A stretch of DNA of 64,000 nucleotides from DASSJT01 sp963715025 (GCA_963715025.1 CAVQQQ010000009.1:1178001-1242000), one strand, 5' to 3'; shown: positions 47,895-57,355, numbered from the stretch's first letter. Program-made: numbers and translations. The notes: generated by a model from the sequence alone, not told the origin.

Positions 47895-48974
47895 TCAGCG
47901 CTCCTCTTCGCCCCGGATGAAGGCCTCCAGCTTCGCCCGGCCGAGGTCGTCCGGCCGCTGCACGGGCGGGGACTTCATCAGGTAGGACGAGGCGGAGATC
48001 AGCGCCCCGCCGATCCCGCGATCCTTGGCGATCTTGGCTGCCCGAATGGCGTCGATGATGATGCCCGCCGAGTTGGGGGAGTCCCAGACCTCGAGTTTGT
48101 ACTCGAGGTTCAGGGGAACGTCGCCGAACGCGCGACCCTCGAGGCGTACGTACGCCCACTTGCGGTCGTCGAGCCACTGCACGTAGTCGGACGGCCCGAT
48201 GTGGACGTTCTTCTCACCCAGGTCGTGCGAGATGTTCGACGTCACCGCCTGCGTCTTGGAGATCTTCTTGGACTCCAATCGCTCGCGCTCGAGCATGTTC
48301 TTGAAGTCCATGTTGCCGCCCACGTTGAGCTGGTACGTGCGGTCGAGCACCACGCCGCGGTCCTCGAACAGCTTCGCCATGACGCGGTGGGTGATCGTGG
48401 CGCCGACCTGCGACTTGATGTCGTCGCCGATGATCGGCACGCCCGCGGCCTCGAACTTCGCGGCCCACTCCGGGTCGCTCGCGATGAACACCGGCAGCGC
48501 ATTGACGAAGGCCACGCCCGCGTCGATGGCGCACTGCGCGTAGAACTTGTCGGCCTTCTCCGAGCCCACCGGCAGGTAGGACACGAGCACGTCCACCTTG
48601 GCGTCCTTGAGCGCCTGGACGACGTCGACCGGCTCGGCGTCGGACTGCTCGATCGTCATCGCGTAGTACTTGCCGATGCCGTCGAGGGTGTGGCCGCGCT
48701 GGACGATGACACCGGTCGGCGGCACGTCGGCGATCTTGATGGTGTTGTTCTCCGAGGCGTTGATCGCCTCGGACAGGTCGAATCCGACCTTCTTGGCGTC
48801 GACGTCGAACGCCGCGACGAACTCGACGTCCTTGACGTGGTAGTCGCCGAACTGCACGTGCATCAGGCCGGGCACGGTGCCCGACGGGTTGGCGTCCTTG
48901 TAGTACTCGACACCCTGCACCAACGAGCTGGCGCAGTTGCCGACGCCGACGATGGCGACGCGGATGGAACCCAT
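47895..48974 (-). CDS. ino1: inositol-3-phosphate synthase
   Basis: 359-residue NAD-dependent enzyme making inositol 1-phosphate from glucose 6-phosphate, the first step to phosphatidylinositol and mycothiol. NAD motif VAIVGVGNCASSLVQG; active-site region HVMAKLFEDRGVVLDRTYQL-like sequence (first residue reads R) and LEYKLEVWDSPNSAG. Length is that of the short actinobacterial form (about 360). ATG start; padR ends five bases upstream and is cotranscribed, as in Rv0046c-Rv0047c. Confidence 0.96.
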   Translation of the reverse strand: MGSIRVAIVGVGNCASSLVQGVEYYKDANPSGTVPGLMHVQFGDYHVKDVEFVAAFDVDAKKVGFDLSEAINASENNTIKIADVPPTGVIVQRGHTLDGIGKYYAMTIEQSDAEPVDVVQALKDAKVDVLVSYLPVGSEKADKFYAQCAIDAGVAFVNALPVFIASDPEWAAKFEAAGVPIIGDDIKSQVGATITHRVMAKLFEDRGVVLDRTYQLNVGGNMDFKNMLERERLESKKISKTQAVTSNISHDLGEKNVHIGPSDYVQWLDDRKWAYVRLEGRAFGDVPLNLEYKLEVWDSPNSAGIIIDAIRAAKIAKDRGIGGALISASSYLMKSPPVQRPDDLGRAKLEAFIRGEEER

Positions 48975-48979
48975 GGGAC

Positions 48980-49645
48980 TTACTCCTTGCTTGACGGGTG
49001 GGTCGGGAAAGGGTCGTTTGACGGCGGGTGTGCCGTGGACTCGGGCTGGGTGCCCGCGGCTCCGTCGGGGGCCGGCTCCGGTGGGAGTGGGCCGGGGTCG
49101 TAGGGGGCTCGGCGCTCGGCGTCGATGAGCTCGGTGAGCCAGCGCACCTCGCGCTCGGCCGAGTCTTCGCCGTGCCGCTGCAGGGCCGCGGTGTAGGCGT
49201 CGAGGCGCTCGCGGCTCTTCGCGCGCGCCGCACGGATGTTGGCGAGGCGCTCCTCGAGCCGCGACCGGCGACCCTCCAGGATGCGCAGCCGCACCTGCGC
49301 CTCGGTTCGGGCGAAGAAGGCGAAGTGGACGTCGAAGGTGTCGTCCTCCCAGGCCGCGGGGTCGGCGTGGCCGACCAGCTCTTGAAAGTGCTCTTTGCCC
49401 TCGGCCGTTAGCTCGTAGGAGATGCGCGCCCGCTTGCTGACGACTGGGGGGACCACGGCGTCGGTCTGGGTGATCAGGCCCTGGTCGACCAGGGAGCGGA
49501 GGCAGGGATACAGCGTGCCGTAGGACAGCGCTCGGAAGACACCCAGGGCGACGTTCAGGCGTTTGCGCAGCTCATAGCCGTGCATGGGTCCTTCGTGGAG
49601 CAGGCCGAGCACGGCGAACTCGAGCAGCTGCGCCCGTCGGCTCAT
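48980..49645 (-). CDS. PadR-family transcriptional regulator
   Basis: 221-residue winged-helix regulator (AVLGLLHEGPMHGYELRKRL, SYGTLYPCLRSLVDQGLI) with a C-terminal helical dimerisation domain and a Pro-rich tail. ATG at 49645 follows GGGAG. Mycobacterial Rv0047c represses ino1 from the same place, so autoregulation together with ino1 is likely. A perfect palindrome lies in its upstream region. Confidence 0.92.
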   Translation of the reverse strand: MSRRAQLLEFAVLGLLHEGPMHGYELRKRLNVALGVFRALSYGTLYPCLRSLVDQGLITQTDAVVPPVVSKRARISYELTAEGKEHFQELVGHADPAAWEDDTFDVHFAFFARTEAQVRLRILEGRRSRLEERLANIRAARAKSRERLDAYTAALQRHGEDSAEREVRWLTELIDAERRAPYDPGPLPPEPAPDGAAGTQPESTAHPPSNDPFPTHPSSKE

Positions 49646-49751
49646 CCTGTGCTCCCTTCCTCGCAAGCCCGCCTCCGATCCAGGCGGTCCCGGCAGTGGA
49701 GCGGTCAGCCCGCTGACATACTCCGACTTTGTCAGTGCGGACTCTACATTA

Positions 49752-49772
49752 GATATATCGGCCCGATATATC
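49752..49772. promoter_or_regulatory. perfect palindrome, PadR operator candidate
   Basis: GATATATCGG (49752-49761), one central C, CCGATATATC (49763-49772). It lies 107 bases upstream of padR and 177 upstream of the sigma factor gene, in an AT-rich patch. The remaining 49646-49948 gap has no other recognised feature apart from a repetitive coding-like stretch at 49820. Confidence 0.65.
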
Positions 49773-49948
49773 CAGAAGTGGGACGCAGCAGATCTGCCGC
49801 TCTTCCGCGTCTAACGGTCATGGGACATGTCATGGGCCACGGCATGGGACATGGCGTCGGACACGGGGAGGCGGCTCGGCCCATGGCTGTCGCCACCAGG
49901 ACGGGCGACGTTGTCGCCAACCGGGCCGGCGACCCAAAGGGGGACACC

Positions 49949-50449
49949 ATGCCGTCGGCCGGGACGAAGGCATTCGAGGCGTTCGTCGCCGACGCCGGTG
50001 CGTCGCTCATGCGCCTCGCCTATGCCCTCACCGGGTCTGTGCCTGACGCTGAGGACCTCTGGCAGGAGACCTTCGCCGACGTCTACCGCAAGTGGCGCCG
50101 CGTCGACGGCTCCGACCAGCCCAGGGCCTACGTCCGGCGGATGCTGCTCAACCGGCATACCTCCTCGCGCCGCAGGCGCTGGGCCGGTGAGTCGCCCACG
50201 GATCCGCACACGTTGAGGGCCGTCGCCGCCGCTCCCGCGGACCCCACCGACCGGCTGGGCAGCGACGATGCACTGTGGCGCCTGCTGGCTACCTTGGCAC
50301 CGCGTGCCCGGGCCGTGCTGGTGCTGCGCTACCTCGAGGACCTCGACGATGCATCCATCGCCGACACGCTCGGCATCACCCGCAGCACCGTGGCCGCCAC
50401 CGCCAGCCGTGGCCTGGCCAAGCTCCGCGAGAGGGAGGACCTGCGATGA
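49949..50449 (+). CDS. SIG-E family ECF-like sigma factor
   Basis: 166-residue sigma factor with region 2 (FVADAGASLMRLAYALTGSV, DLWQETFADVYRKW) and region 4 (VLVLRYLEDLDDASIADTLG, TRSTVAATASRGLAKL). ATG at 49949 follows AAAGGGGGA and gives the usual length of the SIG-E group. An in-frame ATG at 49820 would add 43 residues, including MGHVMGHGMGHGVGHG. It overlaps the next gene by ATGA, as sigma/anti-sigma pairs do. Confidence 0.9.
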   Translation: MPSAGTKAFEAFVADAGASLMRLAYALTGSVPDAEDLWQETFADVYRKWRRVDGSDQPRAYVRRMLLNRHTSSRRRRWAGESPTDPHTLRAVAAAPADPTDRLGSDDALWRLLATLAPRARAVLVLRYLEDLDDASIADTLGITRSTVAATASRGLAKLREREDLR

Positions 50450-51456
50450 ACGACCTGGAGACCCGGCTCAGGGACACGCTGCGCGAGCGGGCGACCGACA
50501 TCGCCTTCGATCCGGTCACTCTTGCGGCCCGGGCTCGCCGCCGTGGGCGGCGCCAGCAGACCAGCCGGTATGCCGTGCTGGGCGCGGCCGCTGCCGTGCT
50601 CGCGATCGTGGCGGGGGTGTTCACGACCTTCGGGGGGCACGACGCGGGACAGCCAGGGCCGGCCGGATCAGCGACGCCCGAGACCCCGGTGACAGCGACC
50701 TCCCTCCCCACGGGAGCCGTCCTGCTCGACCTGCTAGCCGGCCGGTGGCGCCCGGTGTGGTGGTCGCCCCCGCCCGGTGTGAGCCCGCCCGTTGGACCCT
50801 ACCTCGAGCTGACCCGGAGCGGCTGGTTCCAGGGCAGCGACCAGTGCGGCGAGGTCACGGGGGTGTACGCCGTCGAGGACCCCTTCGGTGGCCTGGTGGT
50901 CAGCCGCGACCCATCGAGGCATGGCTGTGCTACGGGTGACTTCGCGATGGCTCTGGTGACCGGCGGCCACGTGTTTGCCACTCAGTCCCGACTGGAGTTC
51001 AGCGACGCCAGGGGGCGCCTGACCGCCAGCTTCGTGCGCGCGGCCCCAGCCACCGAGCCTGCTCCGGTGTCCGCGGCCGCGGAGGCGGTCGGCGACTGGG
51101 CGCTTGCCGCAGCGCGCGTCGTGGATGGCAGTGCCGCGGACGGAACGGCCGGGCGCGACACTGTGATTCGGGTGCGCGCCGATGGCGGTCGGGCCACCTG
51201 GACCGAGGTGGTGGGCGGGTGTCTCCTCGAGGGTGGGAGCAGTGCCGTGGGCGACAACGGCCGTCTGGTGGGGGACCGCGAGGCGTGGGTCGCGTCCGCG
51301 GTGTGCACTATGCGTGCGGGGTCCTCGCCCGTGGGCTTCAGCCGGCTCTGGAACGACACCCAGACCGTGGCCACAGCCGGTTCCGGTCGGACGCGGCAGC
51401 TGGTCCTGCTCGACGCCGAGGGCCTGGAGATCGCCCGATTCGGGCCGACAACCTAA
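50446..51456 (+). CDS. membrane protein with META-like domains, sigma partner
   Basis: 336-residue protein translationally coupled to the SIG-E sigma. About 45 N-terminal residues (NDLETRLRDTLRERATDIAF) form the likely sigma-binding part, then one transmembrane helix (YAVLGAAAAVLAIVAGVFTT). The extracellular part has LELTRSGWFQGSDQCGEVTGV and VTRSRLEF-like strands, and a second similar unit (VGGCLLEGG), resembling META/HslJ domains. It is probably an anti-sigma factor that senses an external condition; this is inference from position and topology. Confidence 0.75.
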   Translation: MNDLETRLRDTLRERATDIAFDPVTLAARARRRGRRQQTSRYAVLGAAAAVLAIVAGVFTTFGGHDAGQPGPAGSATPETPVTATSLPTGAVLLDLLAGRWRPVWWSPPPGVSPPVGPYLELTRSGWFQGSDQCGEVTGVYAVEDPFGGLVVSRDPSRHGCATGDFAMALVTGGHVFATQSRLEFSDARGRLTASFVRAAPATEPAPVSAAAEAVGDWALAAARVVDGSAADGTAGRDTVIRVRADGGRATWTEVVGGCLLEGGSSAVGDNGRLVGDREAWVASAVCTMRAGSSPVGFSRLWNDTQTVATAGSGRTRQLVLLDAEGLEIARFGPTT

Positions 51457-51600
51457 CCGTTCCCTACGGCGTCTGCGAGTCGTGCGGAGCACGCCGACTC
51501 AGGCTTTTCCAAGGATTCGGGCCATACTTGCCGTCGGTGACTGTCGAGCGGATGCGCCGCCGCGTCACCGCTGCAAGGTGTCCCCGACCTGAAAGCCACC

Positions 51601-53808
51601 ATGACGACTCGTGCAGAACTGCGCGCGCAGGCCGAAGCCGAGACGCGACGCGGGCGGCGTGCTGCCCGCGAAAATGGCCCTGAGGGGCCTGGTGGCCCGA
51701 GTGGCCCCCGGCGTTCCGATCTCCGGGGTCGTCCCCGCCGCCACTGGGGTCGGATCATCCTCTTCACCCTGCTCGGCCTCGCCGCCTTCGGCATCGCAAG
51801 CGTCGGTATCGCCTACGCCATGACCGACATCCCAAAGCCCAACGACGCTGCGCTTGCCCAGGCTTCGGTCATCTACTACGCCGACGGCAAGACCGAGATG
51901 GGCCGGATCAGTGAGGTCAACCGCCAGTCGGTCAAGCTCAAGCAGGTCCCCGACCACGTCCAGAAGGCCATGCTGGCCGCCGAGGACCGCACGTTCTACG
52001 AGAACAACGGCGTCTCGCCCTCCGGCATCGTCCGGGCGGTCTGGGTGGGCCTGCGCGGGGGCGAGCAGCAGGGCGGCTCGACGATCACCCAGCAGTACGT
52101 CAAGAACTACTTCCTCACCCAGGACCGCACCTATGCGCGCAAGGCGCGCGAGATCCTCATCTCGATCAAGATCGATGGGCAGCTCTCCAAGGACGAGATC
52201 CTGGAGAACTACCTCAACACCATCTACTTCGGCCGCGGGGCCTACGGCGTCGAGACCGCGTCCAAGGCGTACTTCGGCAAGGACGTCAGCCAGATCAACG
52301 CCTCGCAGGCGGCACTTCTGGCCTCCGTTATCAACGCCCCGAGCCTCTTCGACCCAGCCATGAGCGCGGAGAACAAGGTACGGGCCGAGAAGCGCTGGAA
52401 CTACGTGCTCGACGGCATGGTGACGAAGGGCTGGCTCAGCCCCGAGCAGCGAGCGGCTGCCAAGTTCCCCGCGACCGTCGCCACCAAGCAGCGCGGCATG
52501 ACCGGTCCGACCGGCTACATCATCCAAGCGGTCAAGAATGAGCTGACCAACAACCTCAAGCTCACCCAGGCTGACATCGACCGCGGCGGGCTGAAGATCG
52601 TCACCACGATCAACAAGAAGTCGCAGGACGCCGCAGTAGCAGCTGTCAAGAACCGCATGCCGACAGGGCCGGGCACCAAGGACCTCCACGCCGGTCTGAT
52701 CGCCATCAAGCCAGGGGACGGCGCGGTGGTCGCGATGTACGGCGGCAAGGACTACCAGAAGGTGCAGTTCAACACCGCCCTCGACGCCCGGCTCCAGGCC
52801 GGATCGACGTTCAAGGTCTTCACCCTCATCGCGACGCTGCAGGACGGCGAGAGCACCAAGACCCGCTACAACGGCAAGAGCCCGCAGTACTTCCCGGAGT
52901 TCGAGGACAACCGGCCCGGCGCGAGCGCCGACGAACGACGCGGGAAGGTGGCCAACTTCGGCAACGAGCAGTTCGGGAACATCGACGTCCGCACGGCGAC
53001 TGCCCATTCGGTCAACACCATCTTCGCCCAGATGAACATCAAGGTGGGCGCCGCGAAGACCGTCGATGCCGCCGTTGCGGCGGGTCTGCCCGAGAAGACC
53101 GCGGGGCTCAACGACAACCTCGCCAACGTGTTCGGCACGGCCTCGCCGCACATCATCGACATGGCCAATGCCTACGCGACCATCGCGGCCCAGGGTGCCC
53201 GAGTCACCCCCTATGTCGTGAAGTCCGTGTCCTCGACCGACGGCACCTTCAACTACAAGGTGCGGATCAAGAAGCAGGCCGCGTTCGACAAGGGCGTCAT
53301 GGCCGACACCGCTGACGCCATGCAGCAGGTCGTCAAGCAGGGCACCGCGCAGTACGCGAAGAACCTCGGCCGCCCGACTGCGGGCAAGACCGGAACGACC
53401 TCGGACAACTACGCGGCGTGGTTCGACGGCTTCACCCCGCAGCTGGCGACGGCGGTCGGCATCTACAAGGGCGACGGCAGCCAGCAGGAGAAGAACCGCA
53501 TGGACAACGTCCCCGGCGTCGGCGAGCTGACGGGTGGAACCGTCCCCGTCAGGATCTGGACCGATTTCATGGAGGCGGCGCTGAAGGGCCTCCCGATCGC
53601 CGACTTCCCCCCGCGCGAGGGCATCGGCGACGACCAGGTGGCGCCCTTGACCACCACAGCGACCACCACCTCGGCGACAACAACCACGTCAGCTCCGACC
53701 AAGACCCGCGGCAACCCGCACACGAGTTCGACATCATCATCGTCGACCATCACCCTGCCCACGCAGACCAGCACGACGTGCTCCGGTCCACCAGGCCACT
53801 GCACCTAG
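51601..53808 (+). CDS. ponA: class A penicillin-binding protein
   Basis: 735-residue bifunctional peptidoglycan synthase. Basic Gly-rich leader, a membrane helix (IILFTLLGLAAFGIASVGIA), GT51 glycosyltransferase with AAEDRTFYENNG, GGSTITQQYVKNYFL and RKAREILISIKI; transpeptidase with STFK, SVN and KTGTT. Ends in a Ser/Thr-rich tail. Counterpart of PonA1 (Rv0050). ATG at 51601 lacks a strong Shine-Dalgarno. About 145 bases after the META-like gene. Confidence 0.95.
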   Translation: MTTRAELRAQAEAETRRGRRAARENGPEGPGGPSGPRRSDLRGRPRRHWGRIILFTLLGLAAFGIASVGIAYAMTDIPKPNDAALAQASVIYYADGKTEMGRISEVNRQSVKLKQVPDHVQKAMLAAEDRTFYENNGVSPSGIVRAVWVGLRGGEQQGGSTITQQYVKNYFLTQDRTYARKAREILISIKIDGQLSKDEILENYLNTIYFGRGAYGVETASKAYFGKDVSQINASQAALLASVINAPSLFDPAMSAENKVRAEKRWNYVLDGMVTKGWLSPEQRAAAKFPATVATKQRGMTGPTGYIIQAVKNELTNNLKLTQADIDRGGLKIVTTINKKSQDAAVAAVKNRMPTGPGTKDLHAGLIAIKPGDGAVVAMYGGKDYQKVQFNTALDARLQAGSTFKVFTLIATLQDGESTKTRYNGKSPQYFPEFEDNRPGASADERRGKVANFGNEQFGNIDVRTATAHSVNTIFAQMNIKVGAAKTVDAAVAAGLPEKTAGLNDNLANVFGTASPHIIDMANAYATIAAQGARVTPYVVKSVSSTDGTFNYKVRIKKQAAFDKGVMADTADAMQQVVKQGTAQYAKNLGRPTAGKTGTTSDNYAAWFDGFTPQLATAVGIYKGDGSQQEKNRMDNVPGVGELTGGTVPVRIWTDFMEAALKGLPIADFPPREGIGDDQVAPLTTTATTTSATTTTSAPTKTRGNPHTSSTSSSSTITLPTQTSTTCSGPPGHCT

Positions 53809-53811
53809 GCC

Positions 53812-55212
53812 ATGGCGCTGGAGGAGGAGACGCCCGCCGGCACGCGCGACGTGCTCCCGGCGGAAGCGCTGGGCGCGGTCGGCGGCCCACTGGGAAGGCA
53901 TGCCGCAGCTAGAGCCGGCAGGTGGTCGGCCGGCCTGGCCGTTCTGCTGGCCCTGATGACGGCGACAATGATCGCCGGCTCTCTGGAACGCGCCCACTGC
54001 GTGGAGCGGGGCTGGCGCGGAAGCGACCAGTTCTGGCACGCCTGCTTCTCCGACCTGCCCGCCCTGTACCAGCTCGGGCACCTCTCGGGCGGACTTCCGG
54101 CATACCTGAACAGCGGCCCCGGCGGAGCCGCGCTCGACCAGCCGGTCGTGACCGGCTCGGTGATGGCTCTCGTCGGCGGGCTGGTGGGCGACGGCCGGGT
54201 GGCCGACCAGGCTCGCTGGTACTTCATCCTCTGGGTCCTGCTCGCGGCCCTGCTGATGCTGGCGATCGTGTTCTTCACCGCCGCGTCTCGGCCCCGTCAC
54301 CTTGCCGACGCCTCACTCGTCGCGCTGAGCCCGGTCGTGGCCTTGGCCGCTCTGGTCTCGGCTGACGTCGTCGGCGTGGCGCTGGTGTCGGCGGCACTGT
54401 GGGCGTGGAGCCGCCGCGCCATCGTGCCCACCGGGGTGCTTCTGGGCCTCGCCACAGCCGCCAGGACGTACCCCCTCATCGTCCTGTTAGCCCTGCTGGT
54501 TCTGGCGCTGCGCACCGGCCGCGGGCAGACCGCCCGCACCCTCTTGCTGTCCGTGGGGGCGACTCTCCTGCTCGTCGCCCTCCCGTTCATCGCGGCCAAC
54601 CCGGGAGCGCTCACGGCCGCCTACTCGGCGTGGTGGGACGCCGCTCCGAACCTCGGGTCTCTGGCCATGCTCGGCCAGATTCTCGGCCATCCGGTCTCGG
54701 CCGGTGCGGCGACCGCGATCGCGGTCCTCGGCATGCTCGTGGCGGTGGTGGTCTCGGGACTGCTCGCGCTGAGCGCTCCTCGGCGGCCGACGGTCGCCGA
54801 GGTGGCCCTGGTCGGGGTCGGCATCGCTCTGGTGACCGGGAAGTCGGTGCCCGTCCAGGCGTCCCTCTGGCTGGTTCCGCTCGTTGCGCTGTGCGGGTTC
54901 CGGTGGCGCGACAACCTGATCTGGTCCGGCGCCGAGGCAGTGCACTTCGTGGCCGTGTGGCTCTACGTCGCCGGTGGCTCCGATCCGAACCGCATGATCC
55001 GGCCGGCGTGGTACGCCGTCATCCTGCTGGCCCGGCTCGGTGCCATCGTCTACCTCGTCTGGCGGGCGTGGCACCAGGCCCAGGAGCGGCTGCCGCGCGA
55101 GGCCGATCCCGAGGGGGAGTGGCCCGACGACCCCGACCGGGATGACATCGTCGACGAACTGGCTGGGGACTTCCACGAGCGTCCTGACCGTCTGATCATC
55201 TCGTACGCCTGA
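53812..55212 (+). CDS. GT87-family membrane mannosyltransferase-like protein
   Basis: 466-residue polytopic protein with about 11 membrane helices and a cytoplasmic C-terminal tail rich in Asp/Glu. Early HCVERGWRG and the extracellular FWHACFSDLPALY region fit glycosyltransferase family 87 (polyprenol-phosphate-mannose users). Counterpart of Rv0051. It starts three bases after the ponA stop, so is coexpressed. Acceptor unknown. Confidence 0.82.
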   Translation: MALEEETPAGTRDVLPAEALGAVGGPLGRHAAARAGRWSAGLAVLLALMTATMIAGSLERAHCVERGWRGSDQFWHACFSDLPALYQLGHLSGGLPAYLNSGPGGAALDQPVVTGSVMALVGGLVGDGRVADQARWYFILWVLLAALLMLAIVFFTAASRPRHLADASLVALSPVVALAALVSADVVGVALVSAALWAWSRRAIVPTGVLLGLATAARTYPLIVLLALLVLALRTGRGQTARTLLLSVGATLLLVALPFIAANPGALTAAYSAWWDAAPNLGSLAMLGQILGHPVSAGAATAIAVLGMLVAVVVSGLLALSAPRRPTVAEVALVGVGIALVTGKSVPVQASLWLVPLVALCGFRWRDNLIWSGAEAVHFVAVWLYVAGGSDPNRMIRPAWYAVILLARLGAIVYLVWRAWHQAQERLPREADPEGEWPDDPDRDDIVDELAGDFHERPDRLIISYA

Positions 55213-55240
55213 GCCTCCAACCGCGCCATCACCCCGTGGC

Positions 55241-55268
55241 CGTGGACCCTGATTCGTGGACCCTGATT
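55241..55268. repeat. 14-bp tandem duplication before rpsF
   Basis: Two exact copies of CGTGGACCCTGATT, 24 bases upstream of a candidate rpsF promoter. Confidence 0.85.
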
Positions 55269-55291
55269 CGTGCTGGGCGCGCGGCTGCGGG

Positions 55292-55297
55292 TACCCT
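55292..55297 (+). promoter_or_regulatory. candidate -10 element for rpsF operon
   Basis: TACCCT, the same hexamer as before the CCA transferase gene. It would give a leader of about 130 bases. No good -35. Confidence 0.3.
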
Positions 55298-55431
55298 TGT
55301 GCGGTTCGCCCCCGGCATACCCGCTCCCATGGCAGACCTGTGGACAGCACAGCCGCGGTGTCGGACATCGATGCAACCCTCCTGTCACGGAGAGACCGTG
55401 ACCGCTGAGACCAAAGGAGGCGGGTTAACGC

Positions 55432-55719
55432 ATGCGTCAGTACGAACTCATGGTCATCCTTGACCCCGAGCTCGACGACCGGACCGTCGCTCCGGTGCTG
55501 GACAAGTTCCTGACCGTCATCACCAACGATGGCGGCACGATCGACAACGTCGACATCTGGGGACGCCGTCGTCTGGCCTACGAGATCAAGAAGAAGTCCG
55601 AGGGCATCTACGCCGTCGTCAACATGACCACCGAGCCGGCCACGGCCAAGGAGCTCGACCGCCAGCTCGGCCTGTCCGAGCAGATCATGCGGACCAAGCT
55701 CCTGCGCCCCGGCGCCTGA
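55432..55719 (+). CDS. rpsF: 30S ribosomal protein S6
   Basis: 95-residue protein starting MRQYELMVILDPELDDRTVA with the S6 motif WGRRRLAYEIKKKSEGIY. AAAGGAGG upstream. It binds S18 in the 30S platform. Confidence 0.97.
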   Translation: MRQYELMVILDPELDDRTVAPVLDKFLTVITNDGGTIDNVDIWGRRRLAYEIKKKSEGIYAVVNMTTEPATAKELDRQLGLSEQIMRTKLLRPGA

Positions 55720-55807
55720 GCGAGTCCCACTCACCACGTCTGTTCCGCACCACCCATCTGCACGCCTCGACCCAAACGTCTCGACAGCCACAAAGGGGAT
55801 CTGATCC

Positions 55808-56365
55808 ATGGCAGGCGACACCGTCATCACCGTGATCGGCAACTTGACCGGCGACCCCGAGCTGCGGTTCACGCCGTCCGGGGCAGCCGTCGCGAACTTC
55901 ACCGTGGCCTCCACGCCGCGGCAGTTCGACCGCCAGAGCAACGAGTGGAAGGACGGGGAGACCCTGTTCATGCGCTGCTCGGTCTGGCGTGACGCTGCCG
56001 AGAACGTCGCGGAGTCCCTCCAGCGCGGCACCCGCGTGATCGTGTCCGGCCGACTGAAGTCTCGTTCCTACGAGACCAAAGAGGGCGAGAAGCGCACGGT
56101 CGTCGAGATGGACGTCGACGAGGTCGGCCCCTCGCTGCGCTACGCCACGGCCAAGGTCAACAAGACCCAGCGCGGCGGTGGCGGTGGCTTCAGCGGTGGT
56201 GGCCAGGGCGGCTACGGCGGCCAGGGCGGCGGCCAGCAGGAGGACCCATGGGCAACCGGCCCCAGTGCCGGTGCCCAGGGCGGCGGCCAGGGTGGCGGCC
56301 AGCAGGGCGCCCCGCAGGGCGGCGGCTGGGGGCAGGCTCCGACCTACGACGAGCCGCCCTTCTGA
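55808..56365 (+). CDS. ssb: single-stranded DNA-binding protein
   Basis: 185-residue SSB. OB fold about 1-110 (TVIGNLTGDPELRFTPSG, FMRCSVWRDAAENVAESLQ), a Gly/Gln-rich linker and the partner-binding acidic tip DEPPF. ATG follows AAAGGGGAT. Confidence 0.97.
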   Translation: MAGDTVITVIGNLTGDPELRFTPSGAAVANFTVASTPRQFDRQSNEWKDGETLFMRCSVWRDAAENVAESLQRGTRVIVSGRLKSRSYETKEGEKRTVVEMDVDEVGPSLRYATAKVNKTQRGGGGGFSGGGQGGYGGQGGGQQEDPWATGPSAGAQGGGQGGGQQGAPQGGGWGQAPTYDEPPF

Positions 56366-56510
56366 CAGACGAGGTATGCCGGCTGACGGCGGCTCGCTCG
56401 CCGTCACCTCCCGTGGACGGCCGGCTCACCAAGAAAACGAAATCCCATCCCGAGGCACGAACCTCGGGCTCTCAACCGCTGAGTTTGTTAACAGAATGGA
56501 GAGCACCACG

Positions 56511-56747
56511 ATGGCCAAGCCCGTTGTGCGCAAGCCCAAGAAGAAGGCCAACCCGCTGAAGGCGGCGAAGGTCGAGAACATCGACTACAAGGACACCGCG
56601 CTGCTGCGCAAGTTCATATCCGACCGCGGCAAGATCCGCGCCCGTCGAGTGACCGGCGTGTCCGTCCAGGAGCAGCGACTCATCGCCACGGCCGTGAAGA
56701 ACGCCCGCGAGATGGCCCTGCTGCCCTACTCGAGCTCGTCCCGCTGA
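56511..56747 (+). CDS. rpsR: 30S ribosomal protein S18, Cys-less type
   Basis: 78-residue S18 (TALLRKFISDRGKIRARRVTG, NAREMALLPY). The zinc-binding cysteines of the usual form are absent: the N-terminal segment reads KKKANPLKAAKVENIDYKD. It nonetheless sits in the housekeeping operon with S6. ATG at 56511 follows GGAGAG; an in-frame ATG five codons earlier is less likely. Confidence 0.95.
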   Translation: MAKPVVRKPKKKANPLKAAKVENIDYKDTALLRKFISDRGKIRARRVTGVSVQEQRLIATAVKNAREMALLPYSSSSR

Positions 56748-56773
56748 GCTCGGGCGCAAGGAGGAACTGAGCA

Positions 56774-57220
56774 ATGAAGGTGATCCTGACACACGAGGTG
56801 TCCAATCTCGGCACCGCCGGTGACGTCGTTGACGTGAAGCCCGGCTACGCCCGCAACTTCCTGTACCGCCGCGGCCTGGCGACTGCCTGGACCAAGGGGG
56901 GCCAGAAGCAGGTCGAGGCGATCGCCAAGGGCCGCGAAGTCCGCGCGGTGAAGTCGCTCGACGAGGCCAAGTCGATCAAGGGCAACCTGGAGTCCAAGGC
57001 CGTCACTGTCGTGGCGCACGCGGGTGGCGCCGGCCGCCTGTTCGGCGCCGTGTCGACGTCCGACATAGCCGACGCCGTCAAGGCCGCCGGCGGCCCGACG
57101 CTCGACCGCCGCAAGATCGAGGTCACCCACCCGATCAAGTCGGTCGGCTCCCACCAGGCTCTGGTCCGCCTGCACCCCGAGGTGCAGGCGACGCTGACCC
57201 TCGACGTCGTCGCCGGCTGA
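56774..57220 (+). CDS. rplI: 50S ribosomal protein L9
   Basis: 148-residue L9 of normal length; N-domain MKVILTHEVSNLGTAGDVVD, KPGYARNFL, and a C-terminal domain ending EVQATLTLDVVAG. Last gene of the rpsF operon. Confidence 0.97.
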   Translation: MKVILTHEVSNLGTAGDVVDVKPGYARNFLYRRGLATAWTKGGQKQVEAIAKGREVRAVKSLDEAKSIKGNLESKAVTVVAHAGGAGRLFGAVSTSDIADAVKAAGGPTLDRRKIEVTHPIKSVGSHQALVRLHPEVQATLTLDVVAG

Positions 57221-57237
57221 TCCCAGCCCGCAAGACG

Positions 57238-57269
57238 GGCCCGGCTCCACGGATCGGTGGAGCCGGGCC
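57238..57269 (+). terminator. intrinsic terminator of the rpsF-rplI operon
   Basis: 13-bp perfect stem GGCCCGGCTCCAC (57238-57250) / GTGGAGCCGGGCC (57257-57269), six-base loop, then TTTG. Confidence 0.85.
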
Positions 57270-57355
57270 TTTGTCATGTCATCGCGCACGCCATCGTCAT
57301 GTCATCGGCGGCCCTGCGGTAACGGCAGCGGCCCGGCGCTGCACTCCCGGCGGAT

